Positions 1 to 12,509 of a stretch of 64,000 nt of DNA are shown here, piece by piece. Within the stretch, counting starts at the first letter, position 1. Each line of letters begins with the position of its first letter. The notes below the pieces were generated by a model. It worked only from the letters and a program-made list of their open reading frames with translations. It had not been told where the DNA came from and did not search any database. The translations under genes were made by a program, and so were the position numbers. Origin of the DNA: Rhipidocladum racemiflorum (Eukaryota; Streptophyta; Magnoliopsida; Poales; Poaceae); assembly GCA_036346355.1 (NCBI GenBank), contig CM070572.1, positions 35,253,944 to 35,317,943 of the forward strand, in the 5' to 3' direction.

Positions 1-539
1 TATAATGTTATGAAGTAATATCGGTGGATTGTATTCTAAATGATTAGAGATAGTATTGTGAAGTATTCTCGGCATTTTAGCAGATGACCTTGTGAAATAT
101 TCACAGTGGATGATAAGATTGATCGCCGTATGATTGGTGGATAAATCACTAATACAGGACATAGTTCAAGGGAAATATTTCTTATACAAATATGATTGTG
201 GTTCTACAAGACTTTGGAGTTATGATAGTACCATGATGTATTTCCTACTTGGTGGATACTATATCAAATTAGATTATTCTTATGATTGTAACGTTATGGC
301 AATAGAGGGATTATTGGAGAATATGCAGTTGATTATAAGGATTGCAATCAAACCCGAGGATTTGTATTTTATAAAAATAAACTATTGGTGGAATAGAATA
401 GTACTGCAGACAAATGCTTAGCCTAGATGTCGTTCAATATTCACCTATGGGTGTTACTTTAAATTATCTCTTGAAAAATTGTATTGGAAGTTATAGGCAT
501 TGAGTATTGGCAATGGTTTACAAAATAAAAATAAAATGA
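1..539. other. AT-rich sequence, no gene seen
   Basis: One open frame of 95 codons (134-421, +) has no motif I recognise and lacks coding-like composition or supporting splice context. I see no promoter, RNA gene or element end here. Confidence 0.4.
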
Positions 540-1797
540 AAAATGATTTCGACTTTGGCGTCATGGAATGTCGGGTGGAAGCGAACCAAGTCTAGGTTCT
601 TTTGTGCAAGCACCGCCCCAAGTCAATTAAGGACAGACGCTTATGACTGTCTCCATTAAAAGCATAACCGTACAACCACATGTCAAAGTGGGCACGACAC
701 TGCTAACTAATTTGTAGAAACCTGACTTAGACTCACCACTCGGTGGTTGTGTGAGAGCCGGACGGAGGCATTATTGTTGTGGTTGTTGTTGTTTGTCTCA
801 CACGGCGCAAGAGGGGGCTTCTGTACTGGGTGGACATAACCCTAACAGCGGTGAAACCTCGGGGGTGGAGTCGAGTTAGGCGTATACATTGTAAAGGCCT
901 TGTCATGATATCCTTGCCGGCACACCTAAGGAAGTGTGCTAATAGCTTGGCATCAAGGGAATATCATGTCTTGTGGGTAAAGTTGTACACCTCTGCAGAG
1001 TTAAAGCTATTCGAATAGCCGTGCCTACGGTCAAAGGCAAAGCGAAGAATGCTTTCATACTGGTAGACTTTGGTTTTTGGTTTCAAACTAAACAATGGTT
1101 TGTTTTGGGATCCGGAGCGGTTAGACCTCTCGGGTGTCTTCTTTGGCGGCTAGCCGTAGGTGGAAGGAACCTGATTTTGTGAACCATGGCGGACATAGCC
1201 ATGTGATTGGATTGAACCCTAATTTTGCCGAGATGTGGCGGATAGAGCTCAGATATTAGTGAGTGGTGGTTAGAACCTTCACTACAATATTACATAATTC
1301 AATTATTAAAAAGAATTGCTCAAATATGCTTTGTAAAAATTATTAACAAGTATGATTTGATGAAACTTGGCTTTATGCAAAAGAACCATATTAAGCCATC
1401 CTTGGATAGCCTACATTGTGCATAATTTCCCGCACTTGCCGAGTACTTTATGTACTCACGTGCTACATTCTAATCCTCTCTCGTAGTGAAAGAAGCTGTC
1501 AAGGAATTCCATCGACTAGGTGCGTTCTCCACTCGATTGCCTGTGGGCATTTGGATGGAGTCGCATTGGCGTTTTAGCCTTCATTGCGATTGTTCAAGTT
1601 GTTCAGCCTGTTCAGGCCGTAATGGTAAACCTTGACCATAAGGTCTTTGCTTTTATTTGGTATTATTCTTATTTAGTTATTTGTACTCGTGATATGGTTG
1701 TTGATTCATCACTTTTGACTGTGTGTACTAGCTACTGATCTGGGACTAGTACAGAAATACACAGAGGACTCCGGATAGCCGATCCGGGGGCCCACAC
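540..1797. repeat. Unclassified fragment, possibly part of an LTR
   Basis: The composition shifts to moderate GC and there is no sustained reading frame. The stretch has LTR-like features: short T-rich segments, a GT-rich run near 772-800, and a termination near 1790-1797 just before the repeat copies begin. No matching second LTR is present in the window, so orientation, family and boundaries are unknown. It could equally be ordinary intergenic sequence. Confidence 0.22.
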
Positions 1798-1798
1798 A

Positions 1799-2250
1799 CC
1801 AAATCTGAAACTTAACTAAATTAGTCATGTATAAACACAGGATTTAGATCACTTATCTCTACTTTATTTGTCACTATGCCTCATGATGAAGTCTAACACC
1901 AACCATGATTTTCAGGTCACCCAAGATTGAAAATATTAGGTTGTCTCAGAAAGGTCCACTGCTCTGTCAGGTTTCCATCCATCCACTGCTCTGTCAGGTT
2001 AGTGTTATCACTCCAGATTATGAATTGTTCTTTATGATTATGCTCTTTGTTTCCAACCATAAGCATCCGTTTGTATGTACTATGATTAAATTCATTCACT
2101 GATGCAAGTATCAATTTGAGATTATAAACATAAACTATGTTAACCTCATAAGGTATGTGATAACACATGGATACTGCAACAGTTGTGTAAGGTATGTGAT
2201 AACACGTGGATACTGCAACAGTTGTAGAAGGTTTAAGTAAAACATAAACA
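1799..2250. repeat. Direct repeat copy 1 of 3
   Basis: Begins CCAAATCTGAAACTTAAC and runs to GTAAAACATAAACAG. The same unit recurs at 2731 and 3447. On the - strand each copy encodes a similar 80-117 codon open frame; the likeness arises from copying and is not evidence of a gene. In this copy the 'CTGCTCTGTCAGGTT' segment is doubled (about 1959-1998), giving the short internal peptide repeat NLTEQW on the - strand. Confidence 0.8.
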
Positions 2251-2299
2251 GTTTACTTGTAACCCTATGATACTGTGTTATGTCATATTTAAATTATAT

Positions 2300-2600
2300 T
2301 GTGACATAAGAGATTTAGATCACTTATCTCTACTTTATTTGTCACTATGCCTCATGATGAAGTCTAACACCTGAAAATCTGCCAATAGAAACTTCTATTA
2401 GAAAGTACTTTTCCTGAAAATCTTAGGTCCATTCTCTACTAACCATTCTCTACTAAATCCACGTAAACAGAATTCCCAGCTATTAATGGAGTGGCTGAAC
2501 CTACATGCCTCATGATGAAGTCTAACACCTGAAAATGGGCCAATATAAACTTCTATTAGAAAGTACTTTGTACTATTTTAGCACTGTAATGTTGAAGCTC
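2300..2600. repeat. Partial copies of the same repeat unit
   Basis: The segment GCCTCATGATGAAGTCTAAC reappears at about 2347 and 2504, each followed by a related stretch that includes AAACTTCTATTAGAAAGTAC. These are fragments between full copies 1 and 2, which suggests repeated unequal exchange. Confidence 0.6.
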
Positions 2601-2730
2601 AAGCCTGGTCCAGTCATTTTCAAATAGCCAAGACAGTCATTGCAAATTGGAAACAAAGCACGCAAGACAGTCATTGGAAACAAACACAAGACCAACCCTA
2701 TTTTCAGGTCACCACGAAAATGAGAATGCA

Positions 2731-3232
2731 CCAAATCTGAAACTTAACTAAATTAGTCATGTATAAACACAGGATTTAGATCACTCATCTCTACTTTATT
2801 TGTCACTATGCCTCATGATGAAGTCTAACACCAACCATGATTTTCAGGTAACCCAATATTGAAAATATCAGGTTGTCTCAGAAAGGTCCACTGCTCTGTC
2901 AGGTTTCCATCCTTCCACTGCTCTGTCAGGTTAGTGTTATCACTCCAGATTATGAATTGTTCTTTATGATTATGCTCTTTGTTTCCAACCATAAGCATCC
3001 GTTTGTATGTACTATGATTAAATTCATTCACTGATGCAAGTATCAATTTGAGATTATAAACATAAACTATGTTAACCTCATAAGGTATGTGATAACACAT
3101 GGATACCGCAATGATTGTATAAGGTATGTGATAACACTTGAATCTTTGCAATGATTGTAGAAGGTTTAAGTAAAACATAAACAGTATAAAGAAAATAATC
3201 TGGAGTGATTCCTACTTTTTCCAGTCATTATA
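2731..3232. repeat. Direct repeat copy 2 of 3
   Basis: Same start (CCAAATCTGAAAC) as copies 1 and 3, again with the doubled 'CTGCTCTGTCAGG' segment. It continues further than copy 1, through AATAATCTGGAGTGATTCC, a tail shared with copy 3. Confidence 0.8.
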
Positions 3233-3446
3233 ACAGCACACAAGCATAGTTAAGTAAAACATAAACAGTATAAAGAAAATAAATAGCAACAGTTATATAA
3301 GGTATGTGATAACACGTGGATATCTTGCAAATGCTTGTAGAAGGTTTAAAATAATCTGGAGTGATTCAATAGCTAGAAAAGCATACAAAATACAAAATGA
3401 AATAATCTTTTCATAAGAAGAGGGTAGAAAGAAAATCTGACAAGCA

Positions 3447-3920
3447 CCAAATCTGAAACTTAACTAAATTAGTCATGTATAAACACAGGATTTAGATCAC
3501 TTATCTCTACTTTATTTGTCACTATGCCTCATGATGAAGTCTAACACCAACCATGATTTTCAGGTAACCCAAGATTGAAAATATCAGGTTGTCTCAGAAA
3601 GGTCCACTGCTCTGTCAGGTTAGTGTTATCACTCCAGATTATGAATTGTTCTTTATGATTATGCTCTTTGTTTCCAACCATAAGCATCCGTTTGTATGTA
3701 CTATGATTAAATTCATTCACTGATGCAAGTATCAATTTGAGATTATAAACATAAACTATGTTAACCTCATAAGGTATGTGATAACACATGGATACTGCAA
3801 CAGTTGTATAAGGTATGTGATAACACTTGGATACTGCAACAGTTGTAGAAGGTTTAAGTAAAACATAAACAGTATAAAGAAAATAATCTGGAGTGATTCC
3901 TACTTTTTCCAGTCATTATA
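3447..3920. repeat. Direct repeat copy 3 of 3
   Basis: Same unit as at 1799 and 2731, but with a single 'CTGCTCTGTCAGGTT' segment rather than the doubled form. The tail through CAGTCATTATA matches copy 2. The sequence between 3921 and 4594 contains no gene and leads into the RPA-like gene. Confidence 0.8.
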
Positions 3921-4594
3921 TGGCTTTAAAAAGATTAAGTTGGGTGTTAACAAGCCATCAATAATTAAAATAAGCTGATTTACAATTCTTTGCGTTTCAA
4001 ATGTTCAAAAGTTCTTGTGAGTCATTTTGCATACACGAATGTTGATTTATCTGGCACAGCTCATCTTTTAAAACTAGCAGTACCAAGGGTCCAGTACCAG
4101 TATGCATAGAGCTGAATTTACAAACTAGCAGGCTTATTGGAGTTAATTGGAATAACTAAGAACTCATGGGTGGTACAAGTGACTTTGATAAAACTGCATT
4201 ATTTCACTACATGCTTACTTATGTGTTCATTTGCTATATCTGATGATTGATGAGACAATCCCATGGAAGTATTATAGATTAATGATATGCACCAACAGAA
4301 TAATTGTTTGCTTTTCTTTTCCTGATTTTCAACAGTTTTTAGTTGTGTTTCAGCAGCAATGAACGATATGAAATCATGAATTTATGGGCTCACAATCACC
4401 TTGTGCTCATCAATAACTGATATCTGAATTTATGGGTTACAATAAAATTAGCATCTCTTTTCTTCGCTTTCTCCAGCTAAGTATTTTGCTACGTCTATTG
4501 TATGACGTTATTATTTCAATAGTTGTGCAAATAGCAATTGCTTATGCCTTCTATAAACTCATTTTCTGTAATGAAGTACTTGAAGGACATTTCT

Positions 4595-6009
4595 ATGGCA
4601 CCAATTAATCCAACAAGAAAGAGAACGTACGCGCTATTTTCTGAAAGCCCCGTGTTGCCTAGGTGAGTTTACTACACTATCTCATCCATCTAATTACACA
4701 TATACCAAAAGCGTAAATATACTCCTTTTTTTATTAGATTCAAGGAGTTCGACAACATTGAATTCGGGGATATATTCAATACTTGGAGCATCTGTGTTTT
4801 AGTACTTGTCAAATTCCCTGTTCAATATAACGGTGATATGCTTCGATTTATCTTAGTGGATGAGACTGTAAGTCCAACCATAATTCAATTCAACCCCTAA
4901 TGAAATAATTTTTATTGCTATCTAATATGGTTTATTCGAAACTTAAAGGGATCCAAAATCGAAGCTATTGTCAGGGGCAGAAATGTTAATAGATTTAACT
5001 TAGCACTCAGTGAAGGCCATAAGTACAACATTCATCGTGTTCAGTTCCAGCCAAACTCTGAGGAAGTCCAGTTTCGGAACATTCGGAACTCTTATGAGTG
5101 CACTCTAACTGACCGCACAACTATCGACCCTTCTGCGGTCTTAGTTGATTTTCCTCTCTACCCAAAGCATTTCATGTCATTTGAGGATGTGTATGGACGT
5201 CCGAACAGAACTTTTGTAGGTATGGTTCAAATTTTCTTTTTATCAAATATGATATGATATTAAATGAGATTTTGAAGCCAAAAAAATAAACATACAACAT
5301 GTTATCCAGATATAGTTGGAGTGGTGGTCCATTTTGGTGATCTGGAGTACTACGAATCCTTTCCACGCCGTATAGTCCATAGAGAGGTGATATTGCTAGA
5401 CACAAGGTAAATATATTTTTCACAAAATATATATTGATTCAAACAGATTAGTGCACAATATTTATAACATCCTTCTTATGTTTAATTGTAGGTTCAACTT
5501 GTTAGTTGTTCAAGTATGGGATGAGCATTTAACCCAACATATTCTCGATTGGCCTGGATGCTAAGGCCAATCACCACATCGTTCTTGCAACAATGCTGAA
5601 AAAGATAATAGATACTGGTAACCAATTCATCAACCTATAAATAATGCAACAAAGACTATAGTCAATGTTAATTTAGAAAAACTTGTACTAATATGTATGT
5701 TCATCTTCAAAACAGAATGTGTGGAGACTACACAATACACAAAACTAGCATTCGCTCCAGATCTTCCCGCAACACAATGGCTTCAAAGTAAGTGTATTTA
5801 GTTTGGATAAGAAACAAACCATGTACAAAATAAAACTTTTAACTTATCTTCACTAACACATGTCTTAAATTATTATTGTAGACTTTCGACACCCTCTGGT
5901 AGCAGGAGCATTTGATCTCACATTCCTAAAAAAATTTATTGAAAGGAGGTGGGCGTACCTCGCTCGTGTGGTTACTAGGACTACCGGTCGACGCCTTTTG
6001 GATTGGTAG
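4595..6009 (+). pseudogene. Replication protein A-like OB-fold protein, probably frameshifted
   Basis: Seven exons can be read with GT-AG junctions: 4595-4662, 4738-4867, 4949-5219, 5310-5406, 5492-5617, 5716-5787 and 5882-6009. The product resembles the large family of plant RPA70-like single-stranded-DNA-binding proteins (DUF223/OB-fold) found both as host genes and inside plant Helitrons. Family-like stretches include RFILVDETGSKIEA (exons 2-3) and LLVVQVWDEHLTQH (exon 5). In exon 5, near 5562-5567, the frame runs into TAA just after that motif, while the expected continuation (AKANHHIVLATMLKK) follows in another frame. This indicates a one- or two-base indel. Without it the product would be about 297 residues, shorter than full RPA70 (about 600 or more). 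It has the same orientation as the Helitron at 24371-30657, which is suggestive but does not prove they belonged to one element. Confidence 0.68.
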
Positions 6010-7050
6010 AGATTAGTCTAATATGATAGGTTATGTAACTGGATGCTGGATAGGTTTTATTACTATGATCACCTGTATATTTGTCTCTATGCTGTATATT
6101 TGTCTCTATGCTGTTAAAAAACCTGGTCATCCTTACCTCTTTGGGGATCAGAGGTAGGATAGATCTGATGATCTGACGAAGAAGGATAAATAAATATTTG
6201 GGACGATTTTTCTCTCTTTGTTGCTACTTGTTTCTTCCAATATCCACTGCTATGCAACAAGCTGCAGAATGGAAAAGACAGGAGAACGAATAGAAATGGA
6301 AAAACAAACAAGATTAGCAATTCTTGTCTCTTTAGCAGTGAATCAAAGAATTGGATGAGGAGGTAGCATATGATCAGGTAGGACAGCCTAACTCTTGTCT
6401 CTCTGGTAGTGATCTGTGGGAGAGAGATATAGAGATCAGCTTCTCCTACTACAACTGCAGCAGGGGAAAGGTGAGGTGTGTAGACTGCAAGATATGAAAA
6501 GGCAAGCTGTATTGAATAAGGGAGCGAGAGCTTAAGAATATTATGGAGGTGTTGCAAGAAAGGGAGGGCAAAGAGAGGGAGAGAGAGGGATAGAGGGAGA
6601 GAGCAAAGGAGTAAACAGATAAATAAGGACAACTGGAGATGAATGGCAGTACCAGCAACGTGTGAGGGTGACATTGTCACTACTCATAAGAATATCTACC
6701 ACAGTGCGTGCTCATCTCATCACCATTCACAAATAATTCCTACTGCGTACGTGTAGCTAAATAGTTAGTATATAATACGTATATATGTACGCATACCTCT
6801 TTCAAATTACTCTTTCAAAATACATATATACTCTTTTCTGAATGCAACGTGTATGTATATACTCACTAGCTGCCTTTAGTCATGCTTAGTATAAAGCACA
6901 CGCAGCCAGTTTATAATTTAGTATATACAACTGTATGCCTGAAAGTGCAATTAATATTTCAAATCATAGCAATATCGGCATGTCTTTGGAGGACAAATTC
7001 CTACTAGGAGATAAGTTCTCAATCAAACAAATTACAAAGCGAAGTGCAAT
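6010..7050. other. No gene; purine-rich tract
   Basis: A GA-rich stretch at about 6540-6640 creates long open frames on the - strand (to 188 codons) that are serine/leucine-rich simple sequence. I see no splice pattern or recognised domain. The rest is AT-rich. Confidence 0.45.
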
Positions 7051-7075
7051 AGTAATATTCAGTGTGACCCTCATG

Positions 7076-7647
7076 GATCATGACAAGATAAAACATGATC
7101 ATAAAAGGACAATTAAAATGTAATTGGCCAATCATGAAAAAAATGTAGAACATACGTAGCAGATAAGAGCATACAGTAACATGACCAAAAGGATCGAATT
7201 ATTCTGGATCTATGATCATAAAAGGACAATTAAAATGTAATTGGCCAATCAACAAAAAAAATGTAGAACATACAGTAGCCGAACTAGAACAAAACCACCA
7301 CAAACATTCTGGATCTATGCAAATACATCACAACAAACCCCACACCAAGGCACGGCCACTCATTCAGAGTAGAAAGGAAGGGGGTTGAGTTTGGGTACTT
7401 AGCTCATGGGAATGGCCGTGAGGTCGGTGGCGACGAGGACCCAAGCCCGGCTACAATCACCTGCAGGTAGACCTACAAAAGAAGAAAGAAAAAGGGATGA
7501 ATAGATAAGAGGAAGGAGAGGAAGAGAGAGATGGAGCAAGTTTAATGAGCATGGCCGAACTAGAACAAAACCACCACAAACATTCTGGATCTATGCAAAT
7601 ACATCACAACAAACCCCACACCAAGGCTCGGCCGCTCATTCAGAGTA
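7076..7647. repeat. Interleaved local direct repeats
   Basis: Two different units are each present twice. One runs from CATGATCATAAAAGGACAAT to GTAGAACATAC, at 7078-7155 and about 7212-7275. The other begins GCCGAACTAGAACAAAACC and ends TCATTCAGAGTA, at about 7278-7371 and 7553-7647. A third short unit, CAGGCTAGAGGATGTTGTG, occurs at about 7757 and 7827. The pattern points to recent segmental copying inside old repetitive DNA. Confidence 0.7.
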
Positions 7648-8870
7648 TAAATATAAACATGATACCTGTGTTTTTTAAGGAAATCATGATACAGTTAATT
7701 GTATTGCCTTTGTTAAAAATATTTCAATTTTCTAAAAGTCAGTGAGTGTTTTCTACAGGCTAGAGGATGTTGTGTCATATAAAAAATAGTAAGGCAAAAC
7801 TATTTTTTGTCAACTGATACACCATCAGGCTAGAGGATGTTGTGTCATATAAAAAATACAAAGCAAATGAAGGTGGGGACGTAGCACTGGATATAACACC
7901 ATCAACATTAATCAAATAAAAATGGCTCATCAACATGAACAAAAGGCAGAAGATTGTTAACACAAAATTAAACATGTTATTATTAGATAATAAAAGGGAA
8001 CAGAAATACAAGTGCAAAATTATTCAAAAGAAATGTTTCTTACCCAGCAAGGGATATGTTTGGTGAAGAAGGAGAAGCATTCGCTTCAAGAAACTCGCAT
8101 AGAATCACAACAGTTCGAAAATAGCACCAGATGATGTAACATTATAAAGTGAACTCAAGGAGAAGAAATAAAATATGAAGTTAAATAAAACAAATGAGTT
8201 TCCTCCCTAAATAAAACAAATGAGTCTCCTCCCTCCTTCTCGCTGAACAGTAATTACATGTAATCCTTAACACCCCACTATTAGATTCTTCTGTCGTGAA
8301 AATGTCCAAGATTGAACATTTTTGGATGTTTGAAACTTTAAATACCAGTTGTGCTCACTGCCACATATAATCAATGCCTTGTGCAGATGTTTTATTTTTC
8401 TGAATATTTATTTTTCTGAATAAGCACAGAATGCAAGAGATAAACATAAATCGCTTAAAGAGTGCCCTCTATGGAACAAAACATGCTAACATCATAGTTT
8501 CCATACTAGAAAGCAGCTTGGAGAGGTTGTCTTCACTCCATCAAATAGACATTCTTTCAACACTCAATTTATATTCCATAACTGGAGAATAAACATACCT
8601 GTCCCGAGCCAATGTCAAGCCCAGAAATTTCAAATGTAAGAGCAACTACCATTTTCCCACTTCAAAGTGATGCGATTTTTCGATAAGCCCATCACTAAAT
8701 AATAAGACAGTCATCACTTAGCACAAAAGCGATATAAAAGCACTATTTAATCTTCTTCATCATAACTACAAACCGAGAAAACAAGATAGTTTTTCATTTC
8801 ACTTACAATGTCAGCAGTTGCCAATTTAATTGCTTCCAACTTTGGAAAGCAAGCCCTTCTACTCTCTAAA
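7399..8870 (-). pseudogene. Exon-like remnants of an unidentified gene
   Basis: Several - strand pieces look like exons with good splice sites. About 8807-8866 encodes a segment with CFPKLEAIKLATADI before a GTAAGT donor. About 8599-8700 is followed by GTATGT at 8598. About 8040-8106 encodes CEFLEANASPSSPNISLAG before GTAAGA. About 7399-7472 encodes CSRAWVLVATDLTAIPMS and then a stop. One of these frames carries an internal TAG. I do not recognise the family. These may be a decayed host gene or gene pieces carried by a transposon. The Gypsy insertion at 9052 separates them from anything upstream. Confidence 0.25.
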
Positions 8871-9046
8871 ATAAACAAATGAGCTTAAATTCAGGAAAGA
8901 AAATAACAAAGCAAGATAATTAGCCATTTCAGAATAAAGACAAGACAACCGACAAAAAGTTACTATAGAGGACAATTGAGAGATGTGCACACAAGCAGCT
9001 GGTTGGTAGACATTAGTATCAACAGTGCACACATATTATATAAAAC

Positions 9047-9051
9047 AAATT
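9047..9051. repeat. Target-site duplication of Gypsy-1 (left)
   Basis: AAATT directly precedes the 5' LTR and AAATT directly follows the 3' LTR (20528-20532). This is the 5-bp duplication expected for LTR-retrotransposon integrase and fixes both ends of the element. Confidence 0.85.
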
Positions 9052-9723
9052 TGTCGGGGGGTCGGGTAATTTCCATAAATTACCTCGGATGCCACCAACG
9101 ACCAAGCTCGCTCCCGCCCGAGCCACCAGGAGGTCGTTACCCTGGGATTGTCTAAATCAGAGCTTGGAAGGCCACGCATTCCGGCCCTCGAGCTCTCGGG
9201 CTCGGGTGGGACCGAGAATGCCACGTACTCGATCGATTCCGAGCTCAAGCTCGGGTAAGATGTCCGAGCTCGGTCTGGTCATCGGCCGACCTTACGAGGT
9301 CTCGGGTCGGTAGGAATAACCACCCGAGCGTAACTTCCGCTGGCCCGTTCGCTTCCCGTGGGAGCGTGGCGGAAAGATAGGATCCACCGGTTGCCACGCT
9401 TGGACGAGGTCCAAAGCGTGCGGGTAGTGGGGTCATGGAGTTCGATCCTTTGTAAACTATAAAAGGGTCCCCATCGTGAGGGGGAGATAACAACAACAAA
9501 GAGCAAGACACATCAGTAAAACTCGGACACATTGCAAGAGTAAACGAGAGCCGAGTAGGGCTATTATCTCTTTCTCGAGAGGCCCGAACCAGTGGTAAAT
9601 CAGTGTCCACATTCGTTGGAATCTGGTGAGCCATTCTTCGAGTAATCCCTCACGTAGAAGGGGTCACGGTTGGTCCCTCCACCAACAAGTAAGCTCGGCG
9701 GGGCCTGTTCCCAATCGTCGATA
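9052..9723 (+). repeat. 5' LTR of Gypsy-1
   Basis: 672 bp, nearly identical to 19847-20527 apart from small indels and substitutions. It contains a promoter-like TATAAAAGG at about 9459-9467, probably the start of the retroelement transcript. Ends TCGATA where the 3' copy has TCGACA. Confidence 0.88.
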
Positions 9724-9741
9724 CCGGCGCCGTCAGTGGGG
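9724..9741 (+). other. Primer-binding site region of Gypsy-1
   Basis: CGGCGCCGTCAGTGGGGA lies directly after the 5' LTR. Sequences of the type TGGCGCCGT...GGGGA are used as tRNA primer sites by Tat/Athila-type elements. The exact tRNA cannot be assigned from this degenerate copy. Confidence 0.5.
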
Positions 9742-10899
9742 ACCGACTTTCCCTTTGTGAGGAATCCTGAGAATGTCGTAATCCTAACCACCAGAGGCTC
9801 TACGCCCCGAGATCGGGGAAGAGGACAAGCGATTCTTCAACGATGGGGCGGCGGCGTCGCCGGCATTAAGAATCAAGACGGTTCCAGAGCTTTTCCTGGA
9901 AGCCGCTGCCGACCGAGCGCTTCTTTCGCTCCCAACTCGACGCCTCTCGGACGGCGAATGCACGAGCTCTACGATGGTGCAGACATCCCCGACCTCTACG
10001 AGCTCGACTGGGGACCGCTTCACGGGGAGACACCGTGATGTCCCCTCGCGATCCGTCCAATCCCGTAACGTCTTCGTTGCGGAAGAGGATGGAAACGCCG
10101 GAGCAAATCCGGTGACGCGTCTTCACCGCTTCTGGCGGCCAAAGAGCACCTGCAGGCATCCCCTGAATCGGACGACCAGCTTGCGCCGACAAGTCCGAGG
10201 TGGCCTGACCGATAAGACCAGGGCCGGGTTCGTGAGAACTTCCGCAGCGTCTGGAACTCCGGGCCGTCTGACGGCGAGCAGGCTCGTCACCCGCGTTCCC
10301 GAGCGGGGAACGCCTTCAAGCCCTGGCCACGGTGGTGCGCAACCTCGAGAGTTTCTGAGCAAGTCGACCTAGAAGCCATGGGCGCGGCCGTGGCCGGCGA
10401 CCTCGAGGAAATCGCCACGCAGACATAAGAGCGGCGGAGGCCTCCCGAAAGGGACGCCAGCAATTCTGGGAAACGCCCGCCCGGGGCGTCAGCGCCGCCA
10501 CCCGATGACTCACGCAGCCGCACCAGAGGATCGGGCGCGAAGGCCGATCGGCTCGGGAGGGCACCGGAGCAATTCCGGGGCTCCTCGGGACCAGCGGAAT
10601 GTGAGCCACTACGAAACCGGCCGAACATTCCTCATCGGCCACTCCCATCCTACAGGCGTAGGGAGACTTTCACTCGCCCGGGCCCACTAACCTCGGGCTC
10701 GGCTGGCGGGGATCGCCCAGACCGCCGCGCTCGTGGTGATCGCCCCGACAGTCCCGTGTTCGGGTGCGAGGCGTTCAGCGTCGGCTGCGACGAGTGACCT
10801 GGCCGGCAAGGTTTAAGCCGGGCCACATCGAGAGATTCGACGGGACTCGTAGACCCCGACGAAGTTTCTCTCGATCTACACCACGGCCATTTTAGGCTG

Positions 10900-11760
10900 C
10901 CGGGGTGATGAAAGGGTGATGGCCAACTTTCGCCCGATCCTGACGGGCCCGGGCTCGGGCGTGGCTATTCAACCGAAGGAGAACTCGATCCGTCCTGGCC
11001 CGGTGGCAAAGACTCTCCGAGCCAACTTCCGGAGCTACGCTCGTCGCCGGGAAGGAGCGCGACTCGAAGCGTCGACATACTGAGGCGGGCGAGACCCGCG
11101 CCAGTCGTCCAGCGCTTCATGCAAGTGCGCAATTCCATCCCGAGCATCTCGGATGAGGCGGTCGTCCGGGCTTTCAAGTTCGGGGTCCGAGACGTACGCT
11201 TTACTCAGGACCTCGAAATCCACCGGACATCACGGCCAACGAGGCCGTTCGCATGGTGACCGCTATGCCAATGCGGACGAGGCCGTCCAGTGGAAGAAGC
11301 TGCTGGACGAGGGAAAGCTGCCCCCTCAGCCCGGGCTCGAAGGGGCATCCAGCCGGAAGAGCGTAAGCTCTATCGAGAAAAAAATCAAAAAGAAGAAAAA
11401 ATCCTCTGTCTCCGGCATGGTGGCAGCTATCGAAAGACGACGACCGACCTCGCAGTCGTGTAGGGGGGGGGCCCCGAAAGGAAGGGGTCGACCGGTTCAA
11501 TGAACAACGAGCGAGCCGGATTTACCAAGAACGCGGCGACCGACGCGGGCGGGCTAGTGCCTATTTCTGCCCGCTCCACCAGGCTCATGGGCATGACCTT
11601 CGGAATTGCAGGACGTGGGCCTCCCGCCTGGAGCAGTTCTACAATGGTAAGGGTCCCATGCCCACGCTCCCCGAGGTGGAAGGGGACGTCAAGGGCAAGA
11701 AGCCCGCCGAAGAGCAAGACACCGACATGGAGTACCAAGAGCCGAGAAATCACATCGCCG
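10900..11760 (+). pseudogene. Gypsy-1 gag remnant
   Basis: The capsid-type stretch VVQRFMQVRNSIPSISDEA followed by AFKFGVRD (about 11100-11190) matches the retrotransposon gag domain of Tat-like elements. Lysine-rich sequence (KKKIKKKKKSS type, about 11370-11410) follows. The frame is broken several times, so no continuous gag protein can be read. Confidence 0.65.
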
Positions 11761-12500
11761 TGATATTCGGGGGCTCCGCCGCCTATGGGTCGTGAGTTGA
11801 AGGAGGCCGCGCAGTACTTCGTGTCACTCGAGGAAGCCTCTGTCCGGCCCGACTCAAGTGGTCCGAGCCGCCGATCACCTTCTCCAGGGACGATCGCCTC
11901 CGGGGATGACGAAACCCCAAAGGCTTCCGTTGGTCGTTAGCCCAACAATGCAACACCACGATGGAGTCGGGTCCTTGTGGATTGCGGAAGCTCCTAGACT
12001 CGATATCTGCCAAGGTCTTGGGCGAGATGCATCCCTCGCTCCAAGATCAAAAACATGGTGGTCCCGTTTCTACGGGATAGTGCCCGAACGTCGGTCGGCC
12101 ACTTGGCCAGATCGTCCCGCCGCACGTTCGGCAATCCGAGCAACTTCCGAACGGAGCTCATCACGCTCGAAGTGGTCGATTTCGAATCGGCTTATAACGC
12201 CATCCTGGCCGACCAGCGCCGCCAAATTCATGGCCGCCACTCATCACGGCTACCGGTGCTTGAAGGTCCCGGCCCGGCGGCGTGATCACGATCAAGGGAA
12301 GCCCGAGAGCAGCTCTAAACTGCGACGAGAGGGCGTTAGACATGATCGGTCAGCTGCCCCAGCGCGGGCCCGACCAAGAGCCGAGGAGTTCCCGGCCCAA
12401 GGCTAGCCTCCAAGCCAGGAGAAACCAAGGCCATCCGTTGTGCGACACAAAGCCGACACAAGGTCGTACACGTGGGGGCTTCCTAGATCCTAAATAGGAA
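11760..12500 (+). pseudogene. Gypsy-1 protease-region remnant
   Basis: Scattered pieces in alternating frames resemble the aspartic-protease part of Gypsy pol. One encodes a run resembling SISAKVLGEMHPSL after the expected catalytic region. No intact D-T/S-G motif is readable in a single frame. The assignment rests mainly on position between gag and reverse transcriptase. Confidence 0.4.
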
Positions 12501-12509
12501 CTCAAGCTC

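Noticed and set aside
1917..3789. Three similar - strand ORFs (82-117 codons)
   Set aside because: They are copies of one DNA repeat; similarity reflects duplication. No motif is recognised and the surrounding frame is not conserved as an exon.
6114..6680. 188-codon ORF on the - strand
   Set aside because: Leucine/serine-rich translation of a purine-rich tract; no family resemblance.
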